Counted from the stretch's first letter, positions 36,003 to 45,662 are shown. The stretch is DNA of 64,000 nucleotides from Pedobacter psychroterrae (GCF_004331695.1 NZ_SJSL01000003.1:62001-126000); one strand, 5' to 3'. Program-made: numbers and translations. The notes: a model not told the origin generated them from the letters alone.

Positions 36003-39000
36003 TTAAGAAAGCCCCACGCTACTTAACCATGCTCTGGCAGACTCAGCATCGGTGAAAAACTGAACCACTGTATTTCCGACTTTGACATCAACCGCTTTTT
36101 CAGCTGAGAGCCTGCTGAATGCACTGGGAGAATATACCCAGGCAAAATAGCGCAGCCCCGCGTTTTCCATCATCGGGAACCATTCCTGCCCGGCCCAGTC
36201 GGCAGCTTCAGACCAGGTGCCCGTTACATTCGTGTTGTCATTCATGACCTTACTAACACCGCTTGCTTCAAGCATCTCCAGCATTTTCATGCCACCAGCC
36301 TTTACAGCATCCACAGTCTGGAAACCTGTCCAGTCCACCTCCAACCAGTGGTTGTCCTTGTCTTGAAATATGGTGATGTGGTCATTTTTGTAGAATTGGT
36401 TTTCCTCGGTGACCGGAGCAGAAACAACGGGCTCAGTAAGCGGCAATCTGAAATAAAATGTGGAGCCTTTGCCCGGCTCGCTTTCTATCCAGAAAGTGCC
36501 CATGTGGCGCTTTAGGATTTCTGAAGAGATGAACAGCCCAAGCCCCAGCCCTTCAAAGCGCATGGCGCTATTGTCGATGCGGTAATAGCGGTCAAATAAG
36601 CGTTGTACGTGTTGCTCCTGGATACCGATGCCGAAATCCTGAACTGATACAATCAGCGCGTCCCCGGCCAGATGGCTTTTCACAATGACCTCTATTCCGT
36701 CCGGGGAATATTTAATGGCATTGCTCAAAAAGTTGTTGATCACCTGCTCCAGCCTCAGTCGGTCTCCGGTGATGGTCAGGCCCTCGGTTTGCGCTAAAGT
36801 GATCTGGTGACTGGTGGTCAGCTGCGCACTCTCCACAGCGTCTTTCAGCATCTGAGAGAAATTGAAAGGCTGCAGGTCGTAGCTGAGTTTCCCGGCGTTG
36901 ATCTTGGTCACATCCAACAGGTCGTTGATCAGTTTTTCCAGTCTGTGGATGTTATCAGTCGATTTTTCAATATAAGTTGCAGTTCGCTCCAAGTCCGCGC
37001 TTCTTTGCATCAATTGCGTGAAAGCCTTTATTCCGGTAAGCGGGGTTTTAAGCTCGTGACTGGCAATCGAAAGAAACTCGTCTTTTTGCTGTTCATTTTG
37101 CTTTTGCTGCTGGATATTGGTATTGGTGCCCAGCCATAGGCTGATTTTTCCCTCTTCTATCAAGGGTACAGCCCTGGTCAGGTGCCAGTTGTACTCTCCG
37201 TTTGCAAATTTGAGGCGGAACTCAGTAAGGTATTCCTTGCCCGTGGACAGGGCCTGCTGCCAGGCCAGTAAGCAGGAGGGCAGGTCGTCAGGATGGATAA
37301 AAGCCTGCCAGCCTTGTCCTACAATTTCCGGACCGGGATAGCCGAAGTCGTTTGAAACTACTTGGTTGACGTAATTTAATTGCCCCTCAGGATCTGCAGT
37401 CCAGACCTGCTGAGGAATGGCGTTGAGCATGAACTGGAAACGGCGCTCTGTCGCTTCAGCCTGCTGCCTTGCTAATACCTGACCGGTGACATCCTGGCAC
37501 AAGATCATCACACCGGCAAGCCTTCCATTAGCTTCGCGGTAGGGCTGATAAATGAGGTTTAAAAATCCTGATATTGGCGCATCGTCCTTATTAACCAGGT
37601 AGGCTTGTTCATACAGATAGGTGGGTTCGCCGGTATGGAGCACGTCTTCAATAACTTTTGCGAAGGCTGCTTTGGCCTCAGGAATGATATTGAACAGTGG
37701 TTTTTGGTGCAATTCCCCAGTGCTGCGCCCGATTAGTTTGGCGTATGCTTCATTGACGACTTCAACGATAAACTCGGGCCCGGTGAGTAAGATGATTCCA
37801 ACAGAGGCTTCCCGGATCAGGTTTCGAAACCGCTGTTCGCTTTCTTTAAGCCCGTCGAGGGTAGCCTGCAATAAGGATTGTGTTTCGCTCAGTTCCTCAT
37901 TGGTTGTAGCCAGTTCTTCGTTTGCTGCAGCCAGTTCCTCGTTGGATGCATACAATTCCTCATTTGAGGCAGAAAGTTCTTGGTTGGCAGCAGTGACTTC
38001 TTCTGCCAGCGCTTGCTGCTCTTCATGCAGGTTTGCATTCAAAAGGAGTTCATTTTGATAAGCCTGGGCCAACTCAGTCGCCGCTGCATTATTGAGGATG
38101 GTTCCGGTGTTTGCGGCGACGGCCAAAAGGAACTGACGGTAATCTTCGTCAATCCGCTTTCTCGCGGACGCTGCCAGTACCAAATGTCCCTTGATGATGC
38201 CTTCTGCATTATTTACCGGGATGATCAGGGCTTCAGTCACAGGTTCCGGCCAGTGACATATAGCCGGTTCAGCAAGTCTGGTATCCAGGTTTTCAAGGTG
38301 GATCACTTCCTGTCCGTCCCCATCTTCCAACAGTTGAGCTACACCGGCAAGCTGATGCGAATTCAAACAACTACTGAAGACCAGTTCTTTCTCGCTGGAA
38401 TCGTTGTTATTGCTATAATAAATGTAAAATGGAATATCGAGAAAAGCAATTGCCAGCAGACCCTCAATGATCTGGTTCGCTGTTGTGACGCTTCGAGCGG
38501 TATGAACTTTGGCAAGAAATGCGCTTCTTATGGCCGACCTCCGCTCGTTGATGACCCGGTAGGAGGTCTCCACAACTGCGTTGAACACGCCGCCCACACT
38601 TCCATCTATACTGACAATAGGAGAAAGGGTATAGTCAAAATAGCACTCCTCCGTATACCCGAAACGGTGCATGTACAATGGGGCATCCGGTCGGCGGTAA
38701 GACTGGCCCTGGTACAGTACACTTTCAAACTCGCCTTTTAATCCTTCCCATATTTCCGGCCAGACCACTTCGCCGGGTTTGCCCAGCGCCCAGGGATGCT
38801 TTTGTCCCGGGATGCTGCTCCAGGCATCGTTGTAAAGCAAGGTAAAGTCCTTTCCCCAATAGATGGCTATCGGAAAGCCAGAACTCAATGAAATCGCAAT
38901 TGCTGAACGCAGGCTTTCAGGCCAGTGATCAGGGGACTTTAAGGTGGTGGCTGACCAGTCTTTATCTCGGATCAATTCTCCGAGTTGACCTCCGCCCTGC

Positions 39001-39023
39001 AAAAAAGGTAGTTGTTCGTGCAT
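36003..39023 (-). CDS. Multi-PAS/GAF sensor histidine kinase with C-terminal STAS-like domain
   Basis: 1006 residues, no signal peptide and no membrane helix, so cytoplasmic. In order: a PAS-like domain (about 20-150), a GAF-like domain (about 165-320), a coiled coil of NEEL heptads (about 335-395, e.g. YASNEELAAANEELATTNEE), PAS (about 400-520), PAS (about 525-645), HisKA with H656 in SIASHELKTPLTG, and HATPase_c (about 750-870, with GLGLGLFIS). After that a domain of about 120 residues (HWLEVDWTGFQTVDAVKAGG onward) resembles stand-alone STAS/SpoIIAA-like proteins. It senses internal signals and phosphorylates an unknown regulator; no response regulator is adjacent. Confidence 0.88.
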   Translation of the reverse strand: MHEQLPFLQGGGQLGELIRDKDWSATTLKSPDHWPESLRSAIAISLSSGFPIAIYWGKDFTLLYNDAWSSIPGQKHPWALGKPGEVVWPEIWEGLKGEFESVLYQGQSYRRPDAPLYMHRFGYTEECYFDYTLSPIVSIDGSVGGVFNAVVETSYRVINERRSAIRSAFLAKVHTARSVTTANQIIEGLLAIAFLDIPFYIYYSNNNDSSEKELVFSSCLNSHQLAGVAQLLEDGDGQEVIHLENLDTRLAEPAICHWPEPVTEALIIPVNNAEGIIKGHLVLAASARKRIDEDYRQFLLAVAANTGTILNNAAATELAQAYQNELLLNANLHEEQQALAEEVTAANQELSASNEELYASNEELAAANEELATTNEELSETQSLLQATLDGLKESEQRFRNLIREASVGIILLTGPEFIVEVVNEAYAKLIGRSTGELHQKPLFNIIPEAKAAFAKVIEDVLHTGEPTYLYEQAYLVNKDDAPISGFLNLIYQPYREANGRLAGVMILCQDVTGQVLARQQAEATERRFQFMLNAIPQQVWTADPEGQLNYVNQVVSNDFGYPGPEIVGQGWQAFIHPDDLPSCLLAWQQALSTGKEYLTEFRLKFANGEYNWHLTRAVPLIEEGKISLWLGTNTNIQQQKQNEQQKDEFLSIASHELKTPLTGIKAFTQLMQRSADLERTATYIEKSTDNIHRLEKLINDLLDVTKINAGKLSYDLQPFNFSQMLKDAVESAQLTTSHQITLAQTEGLTITGDRLRLEQVINNFLSNAIKYSPDGIEVIVKSHLAGDALIVSVQDFGIGIQEQHVQRLFDRYYRIDNSAMRFEGLGLGLFISSEILKRHMGTFWIESEPGKGSTFYFRLPLTEPVVSAPVTEENQFYKNDHITIFQDKDNHWLEVDWTGFQTVDAVKAGGMKMLEMLEASGVSKVMNDNTNVTGTWSEAADWAGQEWFPMMENAGLRYFAWVYSPSAFSRLSAEKAVDVKVGNTVVQFFTDAESARAWLSSVGLS

Positions 39024-39378
39024 GCAGCAAATATAATACGTGTTTTGGCAGAAAAAACTGAATTTTTATGATTAACAACCGCTTCTTGATATAGTTTTGG
39101 CTTAGGGCGAAATATTCTTATTTGATCTTATCTTCCACACAGAATAATTATATTGCAGTATGGAACAAGTATACGACCAACGAGTATAAATGGATACCCT
39201 CAAAGTAATGGGATCAGGAGCTATGCATTATATTGGGTGCTTGAGGTCTTGTCTTTCGGCCTCGGTCTTCTGCGTGCATCGCTATACATAATTTACAAAA
39301 TTTACATTTTTATTTACAATCTAAGTTCTTCAGATTGAAGGATATCAAAGTAGTTTCGCTGAATCAAATTGATAGGAT
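39024..39378. other. Intergenic region, nothing recognised
   Basis: 355 nt between the divergent sensor kinase and the 178-residue exported protein. A 61-codon frame at 39153-39338 has no credible protein features. It should hold both promoters, but I see no clear box or hairpin. Confidence 0.5.
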
Positions 39379-39915
39379 ATGAAAAACAAAAGAATTGTTT
39401 TATCCAGCCTGATCTTCGTAATGGCGGTAGTAGTTTGCCTTCCTGTACTGGCTCAGCAAAAAAAAGGCGCTCATAAGGCTACCTTTGTTGGTAAATGGAA
39501 ATTAAATAAGCCGAAAAGTGACCTGACCGGGCCGTTTCCCGTGTGTATTTTTGGGGAAGGTGATCGTATGTTTTCTAATACGATGACCGTAGCCGGAAAT
39601 AAAGGTCTTCTAACCGTCCATGTAACGAGTTCGTCTCCTGAATGGGAGCCGGTTAAAAGGCAAGAGAAACTGATTTTCGACGGTAAAGAAAGGGAAGCTA
39701 CTGTTTTTGGGAGAGCAAGGGACGAGTCTACTGCCAGGTGGGCACACGATGGACAAACTATGATTGTTACCTCGCTTAAATCCTTCTATACAAAAGGTAA
39801 GGAACCAGATATTAAAGTAAAAGAGGTTTGGAAGTTGATCAATGATGGTAAGTCTATATCTGTCCAGGTCAACCTCCGCAAGGAAATGAGGAAGCTGGTT
39901 TACGATAAACAATAG
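39379..39915 (+). CDS. Small exported protein, lipocalin-like
   Basis: 178 residues with a signal peptide (cleavage near VLAQ, residue 25). The mature part starts with FVGKWKLNKPKSDL and is rich in beta-strand patterns (LTVHVTSSSPEW, KLIFDGKER, TMIVTSLKSFY), as in lipocalin-like or DUF-type periplasmic proteins that begin with G-x-W-x-L. No named family is certain. Expected to be periplasmic. Similar in layout to the gene at 43.5-44.0 kb but not closely alike in sequence. Confidence 0.65.
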   Translation: MKNKRIVLSSLIFVMAVVVCLPVLAQQKKGAHKATFVGKWKLNKPKSDLTGPFPVCIFGEGDRMFSNTMTVAGNKGLLTVHVTSSSPEWEPVKRQEKLIFDGKEREATVFGRARDESTARWAHDGQTMIVTSLKSFYTKGKEPDIKVKEVWKLINDGKSISVQVNLRKEMRKLVYDKQ

Positions 39916-39953
39916 GCTGTGGATTGCTGTTTACATGATCTCTCGATAAATTG

Positions 39954-40319
39954 TTATTCGATCAATTCCAATATTACACCATATTTTTTCTCACGAATTT
40001 GAGTGTCGGAAATGATTTCAAAAGTATAAGAGCCAGAATTCTGAGATGTTGTAACTTTTAATTTAGAGCCATTGATTTTATAGGTGCCCCGATACACTAT
40101 ATCACCACCCGGGCTCAAATCTGCAACCCCTTCTGGTTGTAATGTCAGGCCCCAGCCTCCATCATAAGCATTCATTGGTACATGGCCTACCTGGCTATAT
40201 TGCTTCGATTGGTCTACCGTAATTCGGTCTTTCTTGCAGCCTGCGGCGAACAGTAATACTGTCATACAAATAATGGAAGGTAGCAAATAAGTCTTAAATA
40301 GCTTCAGTTGAATGGTCAT
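39954..40319 (-). CDS. Small lipoprotein, unknown function
   Basis: 121 residues with a lipobox (FAAGC, Cys28) followed by KKD. The mature part is about 90 residues of probable beta structure (GDIVYRGTYKINGSKLKVTT, SYTFEIISDTQIREKKYG), reminiscent of small META- or lipocalin-type lipoproteins. I do not recognise the family. It follows the TonB-domain gene in the same direction with a 100-nt gap. Confidence 0.65.
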   Translation of the reverse strand: MTIQLKLFKTYLLPSIICMTVLLFAAGCKKDRITVDQSKQYSQVGHVPMNAYDGGWGLTLQPEGVADLSPGGDIVYRGTYKINGSKLKVTTSQNSGSYTFEIISDTQIREKKYGVILELIE

Positions 40320-40420
40320 TGTCAGGTTTCATTTAAGGTTTTTTATTTAAACGACTAAAACACCTAGGAACGCTACAATTAAAGTTTTTTTGTTCTCACA
40401 CCTCTCTATCGTTTGTTGGG

Positions 40421-41062
40421 TTATTTCATACTTAGCGGGATATTATATTTTACCCTCACTGGTTTACCGTTCTGGGTTCCTGGTTTCCATCTAGGGACTC
40501 TTTGTAAAACACGTACCGCTTCTGCATCAAGAAGTTCATGCATAGATTCTACCACAGTGATGTCGGTAATACTGCCATCCTTGTCTATTACGAAGCTCAA
40601 GTTTATTTTACCAATTGGCTTAGGGTTAAGACCTTTAGGGTAAACGAATTTTGCACCTATGTATTTATAAAGTGCCTGCATACCCCCAGGGTATTCTGGT
40701 GGAACGTTTATGATCTCGACTCCCTCTTCGTCCCAGCTTTTGGTGCTTGTGGTGGCGTTATCCTTATAATTCGTTACCGTCTGCTTTCTCCCATTTTGGT
40801 GGTACCAGATAAAGTCACCATCTTTTACCTCCGGTGATAAAGATTTGAAGGTTCCGGTCATTTGAACTTCCCCTGTTTTAAAATAATCAGTAGCGAGGAA
40901 CTTGCCGTCATCAGTGTTGCTCATGATTCTGTAGAAAGAATGATTGGCTTTTTCTGTTTCCTTCCAGTCGGCGTCGTAAAATGTAGTGTCGACCTTTTGG
41001 GCATAGCTTTGAACGCCTGCAACAAGTAAGAGTAATGCTGAGATAATTAAGCGTAAATTCAT
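40421..41062 (-). CDS. Periplasmic protein with TonB C-terminal domain
   Basis: 213 residues. An N-terminal signal sequence ends near SYAQ (residue 21). Residues about 30-110 carry MORN-like antitoxin-type repeats (YFKTGEVQMTGTFKSL, DFIWYHQNGRKQTVTNY). Residues 120-213 are a TonB_C domain (EYPGGMQALYKYIGAKFVYP, KINLSFVIDKDGSITDITVV, LQRVPRWKPGTQNGKPV). Classical TonB keeps its N-terminal helix in the inner membrane to touch ExbBD; here the helix looks cleavable, so this may be a soluble variant. Confidence 0.85.
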   Translation of the reverse strand: MNLRLIISALLLLVAGVQSYAQKVDTTFYDADWKETEKANHSFYRIMSNTDDGKFLATDYFKTGEVQMTGTFKSLSPEVKDGDFIWYHQNGRKQTVTNYKDNATTSTKSWDEEGVEIINVPPEYPGGMQALYKYIGAKFVYPKGLNPKPIGKINLSFVIDKDGSITDITVVESMHELLDAEAVRVLQRVPRWKPGTQNGKPVRVKYNIPLSMK

Positions 41063-41284
41063 ATTGCTAATATAATATTTTCCTGCTGAAGGTCAAGGAC
41101 TGAATAACTCCCTGTATGAATAAAAGCCAATATCATCGTGCTCTTCAAGTCATTTTAAGGTATTTATAGTTGCTGTGCTCTTTTCCCTTGAGTTTTTATC
41201 AATCCCGGGAAGTAAATCTAAAGGCAATGAATGCAAAAGAAATGTTTAAGTTTAACTACTTTAGCATTAAACCAAAATAATACC

Positions 41285-42208
41285 ATGAAACGTCATTTAA
41301 CCTTTATCCTCGTTACCTTCTTCTGCAGCGCCTGTTATGCCCAAAATAAAATTGAATTGAACCTGACCAAAGGACAGGTATACCAACAGAAAATGTCTAT
41401 GGTAATGGCTATTAAACAGACATTCAACCAGACTGAGATGCTCATCAACATGGCCATCAACGGCACAACGGTATTCACCGTTACTGATGCAAAAGATGGT
41501 GTATATGACATCGATGTTGCTTATAAGACCCTTTCTTCGAAGACAGATATGCCTGGCGGACAAAGTATATCTTTCGATTCTGAAAAAGAAGACAAAAGCG
41601 ATACGGTTTCCATTTCTTTGGGGCTGATGAAGAACAAGCCCTTTCATATGAAAATGAACAAGCAGGGAAAACTTTTGTCCATCAGCAATGTCACACACCT
41701 TTACTCCTCTGTATTTGAAAAATTCCCGAACCTGACGCCATTGCAAAAGCAAAAACTGCAGGCTAAGATCGAACAGTCCTTTGGCGAAAAGGCCTTCAAG
41801 AACAACATGGAAAATATGATGGCTTTCTATCCCCAGTCAGCAATCAGCAAAGGCAGCAAATGGACTGTGAAAAATACAGTTGCATCTGCAAACATGGATA
41901 TGCAGGTGGATAACAATTATACTTTGGATGAGATTACTGCAGGACAATATGTGATCAGCGGCGTCTCCAAAATGACCAGTCCAAATGCGGGTACTTACAA
42001 GGAGCTCAACGGGATGTTCGCCAAGACGGATATCACCGGCGATGTTACAACCAGTATGAAAATAGACAAGAAATCAGGCTGGGTAGAGGAGTCTGCTTCA
42101 AATATGACCCTCAAAGGCATTGTTTCTTTCAAAGCCAATGATAAAATGCCCGAAGGAATGACCATCCCAATGGAGATCAGCGGCAAGACAACGATCACTT
42201 CAAATTAA
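41285..42208 (+). CDS. Exported protein, DUF6263-like
   Basis: 307 residues from the ATG at 41285, where a signal peptide starts (cleavage near CYAQ, residue 20); the frame extends upstream to 41231, but those 18 codons do not look like a signal sequence. The mature protein begins IELNLTKGQVYQQKMSMVM and has FNQTEMLINMAINGTTVFTV and GTYKELNGMFAKTDITGDV. It resembles a Bacteroidota family I recall as DUF6263. Beta-rich and probably periplasmic. Function unknown. Confidence 0.7.
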   Translation: MKRHLTFILVTFFCSACYAQNKIELNLTKGQVYQQKMSMVMAIKQTFNQTEMLINMAINGTTVFTVTDAKDGVYDIDVAYKTLSSKTDMPGGQSISFDSEKEDKSDTVSISLGLMKNKPFHMKMNKQGKLLSISNVTHLYSSVFEKFPNLTPLQKQKLQAKIEQSFGEKAFKNNMENMMAFYPQSAISKGSKWTVKNTVASANMDMQVDNNYTLDEITAGQYVISGVSKMTSPNAGTYKELNGMFAKTDITGDVTTSMKIDKKSGWVEESASNMTLKGIVSFKANDKMPEGMTIPMEISGKTTITSN

Positions 42209-42334
42209 GCCCGCTTGCTCTCCCACGGTCGCTGATTGGCCTATACTCCAGTCTAAAGCCATAGCCTGCCACACTGATGCCAAATAATAGAGTAACAATC
42301 GTAAAACTTTGCGCTTAAGCGAACTTTACTCTTT

Positions 42335-43516
42335 TTACTTCTTATATATAGTCACTTTTCTTGTCGCTCCATTAGCGTTCCTCAGCGTTAGAGTCGCTTG
42401 GCTTGCACCATTGAAGATGGTGGGTTTCACCATGATTTCGCAAGTGGAAACATTTGTATAGTCGACGCCGTCAATGGCAAGAACCTGGTCGTTAAGGCTG
42501 ATCTTGTCTTTCAGCTGCTCATCCCAGATCATTCCTATCCATATTTTATCGTCTTTAGGAATAATGGTTACCGGAAACCAGCCATTGGACAGATCAAAAG
42601 ATGTTTCAAAAGGTTCAAAGTAGAATTTTTTATGTTTATAGTCTACTGTTACTATACCGTAATCCAGCAGACGCGCTCCGATAATGGAATCGTTTCCTAC
42701 TGTGGTATTGTGGTTTACATTCTTGAATACTGTTCCATTGATGTGTAATTCCGGCACCTGCAACCGATACTGCGTGGTGTCGGTTCCAAAGCCATATAAA
42801 CCTAAACTGTTTCTGCCTCTTGATTTCGCCTGTACGTTAAACACCTCCGCTTGTTGAGTTGCATTAAAATGAAATAGGGCAAGGTTAAAAAAATCTGCGA
42901 AGCCTGTATCGAAGAGTGTCGGAATGGTACCCGACCCTTTGCCGAAAAATGCGATAGTTACCAAGGGAAGGTTCTGGCTTTGTGTCAAGTACATATCCGT
43001 TCCTTGTTTTTGGTGCAGATTCAATTTTTCCGGCTGATCTGTAATTACAATTTTCCTGGTTTTGGAGGAAAATTGCACTATAGAGTTTCGCAGCATATTG
43101 CTCCCGATAAAGCCGTCGATCTTCAGACAATCGAAAATGAGGGAGTCTTTAGGGACCGCGCTTGGAATATTGTTGAAGACTAGATTACCAATCGTGATTT
43201 CTTTTAAATTTACGATACTCAAACTGTCCGCTTGATTATTGGCGTCCGAGATGGGGATCTTCTTAATCACCTCGGGCGTTAATTCGTCAAATAGCTTTTT
43301 TGTGATGGTATTGCCCGCCCCGGTATCCAACAGAAAACGATAAGTTTTACCATTGATAGTCACATTGATAATGGGTGCCCATCTTATATCTTCATATTCG
43401 ATCTCTGTAAAGTAGTTTTTTTGACTCGTGCCACCCTGATTCAGTGTGAATTCCTCTTGTGAGTAAGATAGTGTGGAACTTAGGGTAAGCAGGAGGATGG
43501 CGAAAAATATTCTCAT
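42335..43516 (-). CDS. Exported retropepsin-like aspartic protease with PDZ domain
   Basis: 393 residues with a signal peptide (cleavage near SYSQ, residue 20). Two aspartic-protease motifs occur: LLDTGAGN (D64) and LFDTGFADF (D203), each followed by hydrophobic strand patterns. Two retropepsin-like halves in one chain could form one active site, as in pepsins. The C-terminal 80 residues (about 310-393) look like a PDZ domain: VTIIPKDDKIWIGMIWDEQL and ISLNDQVLAIDGVDY. Likely periplasmic peptidase or binding protein. It ends a minus-strand pair after the lipocalin-like gene. Confidence 0.82.
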   Translation of the reverse strand: MRIFFAILLLTLSSTLSYSQEEFTLNQGGTSQKNYFTEIEYEDIRWAPIINVTINGKTYRFLLDTGAGNTITKKLFDELTPEVIKKIPISDANNQADSLSIVNLKEITIGNLVFNNIPSAVPKDSLIFDCLKIDGFIGSNMLRNSIVQFSSKTRKIVITDQPEKLNLHQKQGTDMYLTQSQNLPLVTIAFFGKGSGTIPTLFDTGFADFFNLALFHFNATQQAEVFNVQAKSRGRNSLGLYGFGTDTTQYRLQVPELHINGTVFKNVNHNTTVGNDSIIGARLLDYGIVTVDYKHKKFYFEPFETSFDLSNGWFPVTIIPKDDKIWIGMIWDEQLKDKISLNDQVLAIDGVDYTNVSTCEIMVKPTIFNGASQATLTLRNANGATRKVTIYKK

Positions 43517-43536
43517 TTAATATGCTCCGATCATTG

Positions 43537-44019
43537 TTACCAATCGACTCTTTCGTAGATTTCTTCATATATTTCCGGCCCACCTATTGTGCCAACGGTA
43601 TGCAGCTTGCCATCTTTTATAGTTAGTTTGTAGTTGATTTTCATTTTTTCGAAGCCATCAAAAGCGGCATATTTAGTAAATTCCTGGTAATTTCCGTTCT
43701 CTAAAGAATAAATCCCTCCGGAAACTGAAGCTGCAATTTTTCTATTGTTTAGCTCTGGTACTTTCTTTTCTACGATCACAACAAAATTTGTCGGCGTCAG
43801 TATTTTCCGCAAAAAAACAGATCCGCTGTCCGACAAAAGCATTTGGCCGTTTTGATAGGTGATCTTCTGGCTGATCAGTTTCCAGGTGCCAATATGTGCT
43901 GTGCTGTGAGATGAGGTTTTAATTGTTGCGTTGTTAACTTTTTTCTTTTGCGTTTGTGCGATGGCAGCTGCGCAGATCAGCGTGGCCGCAAGGGTAAGGA
44001 TCAGGATTTTATTCTTCAT
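43537..44019 (-). CDS. Small exported lipocalin-like protein
   Basis: 160 residues, signal peptide cleaved near AIAQ (residue 22). The mature part starts with a Thr/Lys/Ser-rich linker, then HIGTWKLISQKITYQNG and SVFLRKILTPTNFVVIVEKK, a pattern of the small Bacteroidota proteins that begin with G-x-W-x-L. It lies 20 nt upstream of the aspartic protease in the same direction and is probably co-transcribed with it. Function unknown. Confidence 0.65.
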   Translation of the reverse strand: MKNKILILTLAATLICAAAIAQTQKKKVNNATIKTSSHSTAHIGTWKLISQKITYQNGQMLLSDSGSVFLRKILTPTNFVVIVEKKVPELNNRKIAASVSGGIYSLENGNYQEFTKYAAFDGFEKMKINYKLTIKDGKLHTVGTIGGPEIYEEIYERVDW

Positions 44020-44356
44020 ACAAGCGTTAATAATCGGTTATTGTAAATATATATTAATTCATCATTTGCAACAAGCTTATATGAGGAACTTTACGTAATG
44101 GGGCCAATAATTGATCATTGTATTAACATCTAAGATTTCCAGGGCGTATGAAATTTGGCTTCTAATAATCTTCGTTTTGTGAGACATTAAGTTTCTCTTT
44201 ATCTTGCTTAATGCTTAAGTTCCCGGCTAGACGAAAAGATGGATTTCACAGCGTTAACAATGCACAATTGTCGATGTAAAATAAATGTTTTCATTTTTGT
44301 GATTTTTCAATCGTTCTAGCGAATAATATAGTGAATATAAATCTTAAGTGAATCGA
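44020..44356. other. A+T-rich intergenic region
   Basis: 337 nt between divergent genes, with no credible coding frame. It should carry the promoters of the lipocalin-like gene and of the ECF sigma factor. I see no clear box, repeat or hairpin. Confidence 0.5.
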
Positions 44357-44863
44357 ATGTCAGAAAGAGAGCAATTTATTGATATTATAAATGAGCATAA
44401 AAGGCTTTTGTATAAGGTGATCTACTCTTATTGCCGGAATTCGGACGACAGAAAAGACCTGGAACAAGAAATTATAATCCAGTTATGGAAGTCCTTGAAG
44501 AATTATAATCAGGAATTTAAATTGTCTACTTGGATATATAAAATAGCTCTGAATGTGGCTGTATCATATTACAGAAGAGATTTCAAACGTACGAAGACTA
44601 TCGAGCCTTATAATGAGACCATCTTTAAAATCGCAGTGGAAGAAGATTATAATGAAGAGCACATAAATAAAACCATTCTCTTACACAAGTTTATCAATAA
44701 ACTCGATGAACTAAATAAGGCAATTATTATACTTTATTTAGAAGATAAAAGCTATAACGAAATTTCGGAAATCACTGGACTGACCGAAACCAACGTCGGC
44801 ACAAAAATTAACCGAATCAAAAGGAAACTAAAAGAAAGTATTTCTATAATAAATGACTATTAA
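44357..44863 (+). CDS. ECF-type RNA polymerase sigma factor
   Basis: 168 residues from the ATG at 44357; a GTG 9 nt upstream is possible. Region 2 is seen in RKDLEQEIIIQLWKSLKNYN and LSTWIYKIALNVAVSYYRR, region 4 in YNEISEITGLTETNVGTKIN followed by RIKRKLK. ECF sigma factors direct polymerase to stress or envelope-response promoters and are usually held by a membrane anti-sigma factor. The next gene starts within the last codons of this one (overlap, or 1 nt gap with its second ATG) and encodes a membrane protein that may have that role. Confidence 0.9.
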   Translation: MSEREQFIDIINEHKRLLYKVIYSYCRNSDDRKDLEQEIIIQLWKSLKNYNQEFKLSTWIYKIALNVAVSYYRRDFKRTKTIEPYNETIFKIAVEEDYNEEHINKTILLHKFINKLDELNKAIIILYLEDKSYNEISEITGLTETNVGTKINRIKRKLKESISIINDY

Positions 44864-44864
44864 T

Positions 44865-45479
44865 ATGGAACTCGACGAATTAAAAAATCTCTGGCAAGCG
44901 GAACATAGAAACTTAAACAGCAGGATTAAACTTAACGAAGAACTTTTGATGAAAATGAATATGGAAAAAGCTGCCGGAGACATTAACAAGATTGTCAACA
45001 TATCATTGTTTGGCCGGAATATGGCCTTGATTTATTGTCTTGTATCCATAGGCCTTGCAGTTTCGATGATTGAGTCAATTGAGTACAGTATACCGGCGAT
45101 TTTAGGTGCTTTAGCGATGCTATGGTCTTTTATCTCCCATTTATCGATAAAAAAACCAAACTATAAAGACTCAATAATTCAATTGCATAAGACGATTTGC
45201 ACCTTTAAGATTCATTTGGCTGCGAACGCTAAATATGATATTATAATTGTTGCCTTTTGGTTTTTAAGTGTAGTGCCAATCGTTTTAAATGTTACTTATA
45301 AAGTTTCATTGTATAATAATAATCAGGTTCTAGCAATCTTTTGTTTGGTTGCTGGTATTATTCTTACACTCACTATAATTTTAAGCCGTAAAGCGTATGC
45401 AGAATATGATAGACAATTAAAAATTACCCAGGATCAATTGGCAGAACTGATTGAATTTGAAAAGAATAACTTACGTTAA
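44865..45479 (+). CDS. Membrane protein downstream of the ECF sigma factor, putative anti-sigma
   Basis: 204 residues from the ATG at 44865; an ATG at 44853 overlapping the sigma gene is also possible. The N-terminal MELDELKNLWQAEHRNLNSR is followed by about four hydrophobic segments (near residues 50-70, 75-92, 125-145 and 152-172) and a charged C terminus. In many Bacteroidota sigma operons a protein starting with ELDELKNLWQ follows the sigma gene; it is assumed to act as an anti-sigma or partner. There is no zinc-binding anti-sigma motif. Confidence 0.7.
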   Translation: MELDELKNLWQAEHRNLNSRIKLNEELLMKMNMEKAAGDINKIVNISLFGRNMALIYCLVSIGLAVSMIESIEYSIPAILGALAMLWSFISHLSIKKPNYKDSIIQLHKTICTFKIHLAANAKYDIIIVAFWFLSVVPIVLNVTYKVSLYNNNQVLAIFCLVAGIILTLTIILSRKAYAEYDRQLKITQDQLAELIEFEKNNLR

Positions 45480-45662
45480 TGAATTCTTGAAAGTATTGTT
45501 AGATCACATTTTTTTAATTTCAATACGGCTTTTTTCATACCTGAATCTTTGTTGTTAAGATTTTTTAAGAAGAAACTATTATATCAGCTTTACGGGAAAA
45601 AGAAATCTTCGTTTAATGATACAAATGATAAACACCATTATAAAGCTCTTTGTCTTATCGAA

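Noticed and set aside
37980..38741. 253-codon plus-strand frame
   Set aside because: It is antisense to the PAS/GAF sensor kinase, whose domains are clear; the frame has no recognisable protein features.
39153..39338. 61-codon plus-strand frame in the intergenic region
   Set aside because: The product is a chance-like mix with one hydrophobic stretch, no conserved pattern and no supporting hairpin or promoter.
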